DNA of 42,156 bases from an uncultured Myxococcales bacterium. Its GTDB lineage: Bacteria > Myxococcota_A > Bradymonadia > UBA7976 > VGTA01. A program made the position numbers and the translations under genes. Shown piece by piece: positions 16,667 to 23,877 of the stretch. Every line of letters starts with the position of its first letter. Position 1 is the stretch's first letter. The stretch spans positions 1-42,156 of the forward strand of contig CAKZRU010000183.1 in the NCBI GenBank assembly GCA_937146725.1, read 5' to 3'. The notes under the pieces are model-generated. The model saw nothing but the letters and a program-made list of their open reading frames with translations. It was not told the origin of the DNA and searched no databases.

Positions 16667-18450
16667 TATAGCTGACCCTCCTTTGCCTTTTCTGTATTGA
16701 TAAGCGTAGTTTCTTGACTTTGATTGCTACTCAAATAGGGCCAGGCATAACCAAGTGCTACTGTAAAGAGCCCGCTACTCGCCAGGGCAATGCTCCACCG
16801 ATTAATCCCACTCATTCGTTCTTTGATAGGTGACTGTGGTGTGCTGTAGTTAAGCGTATCGCGTGTATCATTTGCACTGAGATTATATATGAATAGGCCA
16901 ATGCCTGTGCTTAACAAGGTACTTCCTATCCATTTTAAACGAGTAGGAGTGCTCATGGGAGGTGGTGGCGGCTCTTGGAAATATAAGTTTAACTGAGCCT
17001 GATCACAGCGCTCACCTTGACAGGCCGGTACATACAGTTGACTGGTGAGCTGAGGATAGTCTTGGGTTTTAGCAATGACTTGATAACGACCTTCAGGACG
17101 TCTTAAGTGGGGTATTTGAGCATTTAAACTTAGCCCACCCACCTTTAAATAGGACAGTTTCACTTTAAGGTTTTGAGGATCATAAGCCTTAACTTCAACT
17201 TGTCGGCTTAGTTTCACATCAACCAAATGCTTGGAAGCAGCTTCACAACTTTGTGGTTTGGGCACAGTGATACTTTTGCTTAAGGGTATATAGCCTGTCC
17301 TACTAAACTCTAGCGAGTACGGTTGACCCCAATATACTCGCTTGGGTCCCTCAATGCTTAAGTCACTTGGATTGAGTTTAAACTCAAGATTAATCGCACA
17401 GCGTTTGAGTTTAATGTTGAGTTTTTGACCCTGCATGGGGACTTGAACTGTTTGGGGGGTATAGCCTTGATAATTTATAGAAAGCTCAGAGCCTTCTGAA
17501 GCACCAAGATTAGATGAAATACGCTTAAGTTTACCCTTGTTAATGGTTAGGCTTGGTAACTCTTTTGAGTTTATATCTTGGGGCAGAGGCAAGGATTCTT
17601 GACTTAACTCATCATGCAGTTCCACAAGTGAATAACAAGTCAACTCGGGAGCAGAAAGTTCTTTGCTGATCCCTTTGTAAGCACTGAGCTTTAGTTCATT
17701 TTGATGCTGGGCGCAGGCTCCGCCCCAAATCAACTCATAGTCAGCACCCGGCAAACTAAAGCTCAGTTCGCTACCTAGCTGTGGATATATCTTCCAGTGA
17801 CTTGCGCTCTGACAGGCTTCAAACAAACCACAGCGTTTCACCCATTCGCTATGTTGCTTTTGGCTTAACTTAATGCTGAGTTCATAAGGCTTACTCTGTG
17901 CGGGCACAAAGACGGTTTGATGCTTAGCCAGCTGAAAGGGTCGTTTAATCTTTCGTTGAGCTTTTTTCCCACGATTTGCCCGCTTAAGTAGCAAGCGTAA
18001 ACGATCTTTCATTTCAGGATGCTTTAGGACTTGTTGACTCAATGAAGAAATACTGACGGCATGACCTAAGGCTCGCATGGCCCAAAGTACACCTTCAATC
18101 CGATTGTCAGAAAGAAAAAAAGCGCTTTCCAAGAGTAGTTCTTGAGCACATAAAATCTTAGGTCGACTCTGAGCTAAAGTCGCTGTTGATTGAGCTTGTC
18201 CGGCAAAAACTTTGCGCTCAATCAGCTCAAGAGTCGCTTGAGACTCATCATAGATTTGCTTCCATAGCTTGGGTGATTCGGCATTCTCTAAGCGCCTTGA
18301 GAGTGAGGCCAAACGTGCTTCTTTGACCTGACAACGAGTTCTTGCAAAGCCGGTTGAGCTACTGATACTTAGCCCAATCACTAGCCCACAAAGCAAGCCT
18401 AAAGCGGTGCCAACTACATTAAGCAGGGCTTTGTGTCTCAAAGTGTACAT
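16666..18450 (-). CDS. Membrane protein with PEGA-like beta domains, next to Ser/Thr kinase
   Basis: A 594-residue protein. An N-terminal hydrophobic segment (about 9-33) acts as signal or anchor. Helical, basic sequence follows to about residue 180 (LLLKRANRGKKAQRKIKR). Next is a beta-rich region with PEGA-like units, recognisable by INYQGYTPQTVQVPM and FSRTGYIPLSKSITVP, which pair a Gly-Tyr turn with alternating strands. Two hydrophobic helices near the C-terminus (LKWIGSTLLSTGIGLFIYNL and WSIALASSGLFTVALGYAWPYL) suggest it is held in the inner membrane. PEGA domains often occur with Hanks-type kinases in Myxococcota. It overlaps the kinase stop by 13 bases, with AGAGGTGA as ribosome site inside the kinase gene. 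It may be a sensor partner or substrate of the kinase; that is inference. Confidence 0.7.
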   Translation of the reverse strand: MYTLRHKALLNVVGTALGLLCGLVIGLSISSSTGFARTRCQVKEARLASLSRRLENAESPKLWKQIYDESQATLELIERKVFAGQAQSTATLAQSRPKILCAQELLLESAFFLSDNRIEGVLWAMRALGHAVSISSLSQQVLKHPEMKDRLRLLLKRANRGKKAQRKIKRPFQLAKHQTVFVPAQSKPYELSIKLSQKQHSEWVKRCGLFEACQSASHWKIYPQLGSELSFSLPGADYELIWGGACAQHQNELKLSAYKGISKELSAPELTCYSLVELHDELSQESLPLPQDINSKELPSLTINKGKLKRISSNLGASEGSELSINYQGYTPQTVQVPMQGQKLNIKLKRCAINLEFKLNPSDLSIEGPKRVYWGQPYSLEFSRTGYIPLSKSITVPKPQSCEAASKHLVDVKLSRQVEVKAYDPQNLKVKLSYLKVGGLSLNAQIPHLRRPEGRYQVIAKTQDYPQLTSQLYVPACQGERCDQAQLNLYFQEPPPPPMSTPTRLKWIGSTLLSTGIGLFIYNLSANDTRDTLNYSTPQSPIKERMSGINRWSIALASSGLFTVALGYAWPYLSSNQSQETTLINTEKAKEGQL

Positions 18451-21173
18451 TTGATTGTCACCTCTTCATTTTGCCACATTCCGGCTTTCTTCAGGGCTCG
18501 CTCAACACTTAAAGTCAATTTAAGCTTAGCATATCGTTTGCGCTTAAAAGACTTCTCATAAGCATTAAGGCATTCAGCACCTTGGCATGTACCATTCAGT
18601 GATTTACGACCGCGAACTTGCCAACGCATTTGCTTGATAAGATCACCAGGCTTGAGTTCGCTACAAGATTTAGACTTTTTTCCCGACTTTCTTTCAAGCA
18701 CTAGTAAGCCATCATGAAGCTTAAGAACCTTAGCTAATTGATTTTGCTCAACTTGTTCAGGACGCCTACTCAATAGTTCGATATAAAGAGTTTGTGGAAT
18801 ATGCAGGGCACCCATAGATTCTTTAAGAACATTAAGATTCACTCGGCTTAAGAGTTGATAACGGACTGCCGAATGTTTACGCCAAGCATCAAGTGGTGGA
18901 TCGCCTTCTCGCCAACGGAAGTTAAGTTCATAGACTAATCGGGATAAGCGTTCGTCAAAGCGACCCCCAGTGTAGCTTCGACTCATTCCAAAACCTTCAA
19001 TCTCTTTACTGCTAGCAACAACTTGCTCACTCCAAAGCTCACTCGGAATAGGTAAGGTCAGCAGTGATTCCAAATCTTTAAGCTTAGGAGCTTGCTTGGT
19101 TAACTCAGGGTTTGCTTGCTGATCAACAGTTCCATTGGACACTGAGTTTTGCGTTACCGGAATATTCACTTTAGTATCTGAGGGCGCTTGCTTAAAGAAC
19201 CACAGTCCAAGAATAATAAGGCCAATGGTTGCAATCAACGTAAAAAACATGGGCTTTTTACTGCTCTGTTGAGCTTGAGCCGGCTGAGCTTGAGCCGGCT
19301 GAGCTTGGGCCGGCTGAGCTTGAGTAGACTCAAAAAGCGGCTGGGTGTTCAGTTGAGTCTGCTCATCCTTCACTGCATTTAATGAGTGCTCAGACTCTTC
19401 TGTAATGGGCAAACTCTCGATTGAAAGATCATTTTCTATGTCCGCAAGAGTATTGGGAGTAGAAGATGCCGATGAGCCATCAGCGCTGATAAAGCCAAAA
19501 CTCATCATAGATAGTGCTGGTTGGTGATGACTTAAAGGTTTTAAGCGTTGAGCGAGCTCGGCTGCATCTTGTGGACGGTGATTTGGATCTAAGGAAAGAC
19601 AGCTATCAATCAAATTACATAAATCCTGCGGTAGGCTTGGCGCTTGTTCTTTAAGCGGCTTGGCTCCGTCGCTGAGTAGCATACGGACAAGTTCTCTTTG
19701 ATTCTTACCCGGATTTGCTCTTACGCCCGAGAAGCATTCATAAAGAATTGCACCCAAGGCAAATACATCTGCTCTAGCGTCGATTTCTTGACCCTTGAGT
19801 TGCTCTGGTGACATATACTCCAAAGTCCCCAAGATTTGTCCTTCTTGGGTTTTGACTTCACCAGACTCTACCTTGACCAGGTCAAAATCGAGTAATTTAA
19901 CAAAAAGATCACTGCCACCACGATTGATCAGCATGATGTTATCGGGCTTGAGATCTCGGTGAACTACATTTTTTCTATGGGCAACGGCTAGGGTTTCACA
20001 AAGAGTAAGACCAATGGAAAAAATTTGTTCTAAGTTTAAAACCGGTTGACGATATAAACGCTCATTGAGCGTAATGCCTTTTAAGTACTCCATCACCATA
20101 AAGGGCATTTCGGTTTCTTCATCAATGCCGATATCGTAGACTTGCACAACATTGTGGGAAAACTCGCTCAGCTCTTGAGCAGCTTTAGCCGATTGGATCA
20201 TTCGACCGCGTATGTGCGTTCTCTGTTCTTCGGATAGTTGATCAGGGATCTTGAGGAGTTTGACAGCGCGTTGCTTATCAAGTTGAGTATCTTTTGCTAA
20301 GTAAACTTGACCGATTCCACCTTCTCCAAGAACTCTTAATAGTTGAAAGCGACCTTGAGCGATAAAGCGACCACCACGTCTAGGCATACTTGATTGGGAT
20401 GAAATCGCTTCTTCAGAGTTAGAAGCGCCACCACTTAATAAACTGCTTGGGGTACTTCCACTGATTGCTTGTGTATCGGAGTGGCCATCATGACTACTAC
20501 CGGTAATCACAGTGATCGCATTAGATGATTCATCAATGGGGGTCAGTAAGGTCATAGATTGCAAGGAACTATAATTATTATAAGCTGACTGAGGCGGGTC
20601 CTGTCTTTGTACAGATTCAAAGAACTCACGTACCTTGAGTAAAGTATTAGGAGGCCAAGTATTTAGCGCGATGGTAATCGAATGTAAAAACTGTGTCGGA
20701 CCATAGCTACTAAAAAGGACTTCAGACTCCTGCTCACTTTCTTGAGCTACGATTGCCCATTGGGTCTGATTCACATATTGAGGAAGCACAGGTCCATCAA
20801 TAATCACTCCGGTTTGCTTGGGTAAGGCGTTCAATAAGTCGGGCAAAGCTAGGGTACTTTGTTGAATAAAGCTAGCCTTAGCATCAGCCGGGTAAAAGCG
20901 AGAGTCTACGATTTTACCAGAAAGAATAATTAAGGTTTGCTCAGCCCCATGTAGCCAATCAACACCCTCTAAAATCTGGGTTAAGCCAGAACGTTGAGTT
21001 GCTGTACTTGCCTCATCTATAAGCAAGCGAGTGTGCCATCCACCTTCTTGAAGACGGTGATTGATTTCTCTTAAGGCACTGGTTGTTCCAGGGCGTTTTC
21101 CTTGTTCAAATTGGAGATAAGTTTCTACCCCAATCAGAAGGGCTCTCATAGAAAGTTGTACTGCTGGACTCAT
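18438..21173 (-). CDS. Ser/Thr protein kinase with N-terminal catalytically dead caspase-like domain
   Basis: A 911-residue transmembrane protein. Residues 9-215 follow the peptidase C14/metacaspase fold: RALLIGVETYL as first strand, TRLLIDEASTATQRSGL, LIILSG, FYPADA, GVIIDG. The catalytic SGHG is replaced by SGKI (85-88) and the DACHSG loop by DGPVLP (126-131), so both His and Cys are gone. A Ser-rich linker follows. The kinase domain is at about 275-545: GEGGIGQV, K305, HRDLKP (D407), DFD at 429-431 instead of DFG, SPEQ, DVFALG. An AQPAQ repeat linker (618-635) precedes one membrane helix (641-662) and a 250-residue outer domain with a few cysteines and no known fold. It starts eight bases after the tatD stop and overlaps the next gene. 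Kinase and membrane calls are firm; the caspase-fold call rests on motif order. Confidence 0.88.
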   Translation of the reverse strand: MSPAVQLSMRALLIGVETYLQFEQGKRPGTTSALREINHRLQEGGWHTRLLIDEASTATQRSGLTQILEGVDWLHGAEQTLIILSGKIVDSRFYPADAKASFIQQSTLALPDLLNALPKQTGVIIDGPVLPQYVNQTQWAIVAQESEQESEVLFSSYGPTQFLHSITIALNTWPPNTLLKVREFFESVQRQDPPQSAYNNYSSLQSMTLLTPIDESSNAITVITGSSHDGHSDTQAISGSTPSSLLSGGASNSEEAISSQSSMPRRGGRFIAQGRFQLLRVLGEGGIGQVYLAKDTQLDKQRAVKLLKIPDQLSEEQRTHIRGRMIQSAKAAQELSEFSHNVVQVYDIGIDEETEMPFMVMEYLKGITLNERLYRQPVLNLEQIFSIGLTLCETLAVAHRKNVVHRDLKPDNIMLINRGGSDLFVKLLDFDLVKVESGEVKTQEGQILGTLEYMSPEQLKGQEIDARADVFALGAILYECFSGVRANPGKNQRELVRMLLSDGAKPLKEQAPSLPQDLCNLIDSCLSLDPNHRPQDAAELAQRLKPLSHHQPALSMMSFGFISADGSSASSTPNTLADIENDLSIESLPITEESEHSLNAVKDEQTQLNTQPLFESTQAQPAQAQPAQAQPAQAQQSSKKPMFFTLIATIGLIILGLWFFKQAPSDTKVNIPVTQNSVSNGTVDQQANPELTKQAPKLKDLESLLTLPIPSELWSEQVVASSKEIEGFGMSRSYTGGRFDERLSRLVYELNFRWREGDPPLDAWRKHSAVRYQLLSRVNLNVLKESMGALHIPQTLYIELLSRRPEQVEQNQLAKVLKLHDGLLVLERKSGKKSKSCSELKPGDLIKQMRWQVRGRKSLNGTCQGAECLNAYEKSFKRKRYAKLKLTLSVERALKKAGMWQNEEVTIKCTL
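19271..19324 (-). repeat. 15-bp tandem repeat in the kinase linker
   Basis: Three full copies and a partial fourth of plus-strand GAGCTTGAGCCGGCT. They encode AQPAQ repeats just before the transmembrane helix of the Ser/Thr kinase. Confidence 0.85.
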
Positions 21174-21181
21174 GAATCTAC

Positions 21182-22009
21182 CTAATGATTATTGAGCTTA
21201 AAAAGGCGTAAGGTGTTGTCATAGCTAGTTTTGGCTAGTTCACTCAAACTGATATTTTGTAGTTCAGCGACACACTGAGCTGTATCTACCACAAAAGATG
21301 GCTCATTTCTTGAACCACGATGAGGGGTAGGCGCCAAAAATGGCGAGTCTGTTTCGAGTAAGAGGCGGTCTTTAGGAATGATAGCGACAGCTGCTCTTAG
21401 TGCTTTTGCACTTTTAAAGGTCGCAATCCCAGAGATGGATATATACAGACCAAGCTCAAGCGCTTTTTGGCATTCGGGAATCCCTCCGGTGAAGCAATGA
21501 ACAACACCACCAGCGGGTACGCCTTCTTCTTCAATAATCCTGTAAGCATCATCAAAGGCATCTCTGATGTGAATAATAATCGGCTTAGCAAACTCTTTAG
21601 CTAATTGCAGATGCTTTCTAAACGACTGTCTTTGCTGTTCCGGCTCGGTTTTGTCATAGTAATAATCTAAACCCGTTTCACCCACGGCAACCACTTGAGG
21701 GTGACGCAATAACTGACTGAGTTGTTGCCAACCTTCTTCATGCTCATCATCCATATAAAGAGGATGAAAACCGGCGCTTGCAAAGATAAAGTCAGGGTGT
21801 TCTTCGGCCAAAGCAATCGCTCTTTGACTTGAAGCGATATGAGTTCCTATACTGATGATCTTTTCCACACCGCGAGCTTGAGCTCGTTGAATCACTTCTT
21901 TTCGATCATGGTCAAAGCGATCAAAGTCAAGATGAGCGTGACTATCTATCCATTTAAGCTGGGTACTAGAACTCTGATTAGGCTGTTGAGTTTGGTTGTT
22001 TGAAATCAT
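21182..22009 (-). CDS. tatD: TatD-family metal-dependent hydrolase/DNase
   Basis: About 275 residues of the TatD family, cytoplasmic metal-dependent deoxyribonucleases with a TIM-barrel fold. Metal-binding motifs are all present: DSHAHLDFDRF (HxH near the N-terminus), GETGLDYYYD, IIHIRDA, HCFTGG and the closing LLETDSPFLAP. The longest frame begins at a TTG (22051) inside the preceding gene. I prefer the ATG at 22009 because the family homology starts shortly after it, although no strong ribosome site is visible there. A Gln/Ser-rich leader of about 15 residues precedes the domain. It starts 17 bases after the LIC_10091-like gene and ends eight bases before the kinase gene. TatD genes are often carried in unrelated operons, so its role with the kinase may be incidental. 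Confidence 0.9.
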   Translation of the reverse strand: MISNNQTQQPNQSSSTQLKWIDSHAHLDFDRFDHDRKEVIQRAQARGVEKIISIGTHIASSQRAIALAEEHPDFIFASAGFHPLYMDDEHEEGWQQLSQLLRHPQVVAVGETGLDYYYDKTEPEQQRQSFRKHLQLAKEFAKPIIIHIRDAFDDAYRIIEEEGVPAGGVVHCFTGGIPECQKALELGLYISISGIATFKSAKALRAAVAIIPKDRLLLETDSPFLAPTPHRGSRNEPSFVVDTAQCVAELQNISLSELAKTSYDNTLRLFKLNNH

Positions 22010-22025
22010 GGTTTTTTGTATCGAT

Positions 22026-23207
22026 TTATAAAGAGTTAGGAAGCTTAGCAACCTTAGGTTTTCTTTTGCTTTTCACCGGAAGCTTAACCATTTCACTAAA
22101 ACCAGGGTTTATTTTGAGTTTGCGACCTTTAAATAGCATTCTACCGGCTTTTGTTGTACGACTTTCTTGCATCCAAGTCACAAAGTTTTCGCCTGTTTGT
22201 ATATTATAGTGATATTCTTCTTTTTCATCATAAAAGCCAAGTGAGCCCCAAGCCATTGTCCTCAGTGCATAGCTTTTAGTACTCCATGGCAAGTTAATGA
22301 TGTTTCTGCGATATTCTGGGGTGAGCAAAAAGTATTGTTCGGCATTAGAAAGATAGAGAACACTTAAGGTTTCTCCAATATTGCGGAGTGCACGGGCGAT
22401 ATCAATCATGGTTTGATTGGCGGTCAGATCACCCCGAATCGCAATGACACGTCCACTCGCCCATAGATCTCTAATATGCTCATATTGCTCTTGTTGGTCT
22501 AAAAATGTTGCTATTTTGAGCTTTTGGTATTTGGACTTGGTTTTACTGAGACGACGCCACAGTAAGCCACGGGTTCGTTTATAGATTTTTACTCGGTGTC
22601 TCACATAGCGTTTGACTCGTCGATTAATATATTTAACCGACCGTTCTTCACTTAGGTTTTTGGCGGCAGCTTCTTTACGGGCCAACTGTTCGGCAATGGC
22701 AGTAAAGTGAGTGCTTAGCTTTTCTGCACTATCATCCGCATAACGACGACTCCAACGGTCTAGAAATGTTTGCGGTGTACCAGAGATTGAAAAGAAATAA
22801 GCATAGATTTCATGAATCGTCGGAATCTCTTGATCAAAGTCCATTAACATCAAGACTGAGGACTTTGCCCAAGCAGCTAATAAATAATTTTGATCTGTAC
22901 CCACCCCAACATAAGCGCCGCCCAAATCTTGAATATAAGAGTGCCATAACTGATGGTTGTGTTCGTTTGACACCCAATAATGAGAGTTCCTAACAATTTC
23001 TTCAGGAGCAGGATCAGCCTGAATACTAGCCAACTCGTGTATCTGTTCTGCATTAAGAGGAGTAAAACGCGAGTTTTTTAGGGCATCAGCGATTTCGAGC
23101 CTTTGTATATCTTGAGTTTTTTTCGCTTGTACCGAGTCAAAGCCAAAGAATATAGGCATGAGTAAAACATTTAATGTACATATATATAACCAAGAGCTTC
23201 GCTTCAT
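22026..23207 (-). CDS. Exported LIC_10091-like protein (SAM-methyltransferase-like fold)
   Basis: A 393-residue protein with a signal peptide (hydrophobic LYICTLNVLLMPIFFGF, cleavage near VQA). The mature part resembles the LIC_10091 family, named after a Leptospira lipoprotein with a Rossmann, methyltransferase-like fold. Matching features are GGAYVGVGTDQNYLLAAWAK followed by VLMLMDFDQ, a helix reading HEIYAYFFSISGTPQTFLDRW, and LSVLYLSNAEQYF. The middle (about 195-250) is very basic (INRRVKRYVRHRVKIYKRTRG). Export of a nucleotide-binding-like fold makes methyltransferase activity doubtful, and its activity is not known to me. AAAGAG precedes the ATG. It is the first gene of the operon that continues through tatD to the pseudo-caspase kinase. 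Family assignment is moderate. Confidence 0.68.
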   Translation of the reverse strand: MKRSSWLYICTLNVLLMPIFFGFDSVQAKKTQDIQRLEIADALKNSRFTPLNAEQIHELASIQADPAPEEIVRNSHYWVSNEHNHQLWHSYIQDLGGAYVGVGTDQNYLLAAWAKSSVLMLMDFDQEIPTIHEIYAYFFSISGTPQTFLDRWSRRYADDSAEKLSTHFTAIAEQLARKEAAAKNLSEERSVKYINRRVKRYVRHRVKIYKRTRGLLWRRLSKTKSKYQKLKIATFLDQQEQYEHIRDLWASGRVIAIRGDLTANQTMIDIARALRNIGETLSVLYLSNAEQYFLLTPEYRRNIINLPWSTKSYALRTMAWGSLGFYDEKEEYHYNIQTGENFVTWMQESRTTKAGRMLFKGRKLKINPGFSEMVKLPVKSKRKPKVAKLPNSL

Positions 23208-23427
23208 TTTAACTCTTTCATAGCAACTGTTAAAGTGCGCCGTAATATGTTATTGTGTAATAGTTTAAGGTGTTTATATTAGTTATGGAGCATGGGCCAC
23301 CAAAACGAATGAAGTACAGCATGAATCATGACTAACATTCTTAATAAGGATAAGCTAGCTTTAGACTCTAGATTTAAATCCATATTTAAGTTTAGTATAT
23401 TTTATTCTTTTATTACTAGGAGTTTAT

Positions 23428-23787
23428 ATGGGCTATAGCGCTTATCTGATCAAAGAGGAAAGCCGTAAAGTGTTACTAGAGCGTTTTCCTCCAAAGTTTT
23501 CGGAGAGTATAGCTCATCATGTAACTTATTGTTTTCCTGATAAAGTCGCACCTCCCATGATCGAGAAAGTCAAGGTGATAGGGTATGCTGAAAGCCATCG
23601 TTTAGAATGTGCTGTGGTTGAGGTGAATGGTAGTATTGAGCGGCCTCAGGGGGGAGTCTTTCATATTACCTTGTCGTTGGATCGCAGTTTGGGAGCCAAG
23701 CCGGTTCACTCTAATAAAGTCCTTAAACAGGGGTGGCAGAGTGTAGAGCCTTTGGAACTCAATGTAGAAGCCAAGTTGCTTGGGTAA
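23428..23787 (+). CDS. Compact 2H phosphoesterase-like protein
   Basis: A 119-residue cytoplasmic protein with two HxT motifs, HHVTY (H31, T33) and FHITLS (H79, T81), spaced 48 residues apart. Paired H-x-T/S motifs define the 2H phosphoesterase superfamily, which includes 2'-5' RNA ligases and cyclic phosphodiesterases acting on RNA ends. Most members are 160-200 residues, so this is a small form. The opening GYSAYLIKEESRKVLLERFP and the VEVNGS strand fit the fold. TAGGAG precedes the ATG at normal spacing. It lies alone on the plus strand between two minus-strand genes. A role in RNA or nucleotide processing is likely, but the substrate is unknown. The family call rests on the two motifs and their spacing. 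Confidence 0.7.
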   Translation: MGYSAYLIKEESRKVLLERFPPKFSESIAHHVTYCFPDKVAPPMIEKVKVIGYAESHRLECAVVEVNGSIERPQGGVFHITLSLDRSLGAKPVHSNKVLKQGWQSVEPLELNVEAKLLG

Positions 23788-23847
23788 AGACTTAGACGGC
23801 TTAGATCATTCAGACAAGACAAGTACCGCTAGAATCGTTTCTTTACT

Positions 23848-23875
23848 CAAAATAAGGCGATTTAGACCAATCGCC
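23848..23875 (-). terminator. Hairpin terminator behind the cation-chloride cotransporter gene
   Basis: Reading the reverse strand, GGCGATT, a six-base loop and AATCGCC form a perfect seven-pair stem (23856-23875). It starts three bases after the transporter stop codon and is followed by TTATTTT. The stem could also slow transcription arriving from the convergent 2H gene, but there is no T-run on that side. Confidence 0.6.
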
Positions 23876-23877
23876 AT

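Noticed and set aside
18438..21173. Active metacaspase-kinase fusion.
   Set aside because: Both catalytic positions (SGHG and DACHSG loops) are replaced, so protease activity is not expected.
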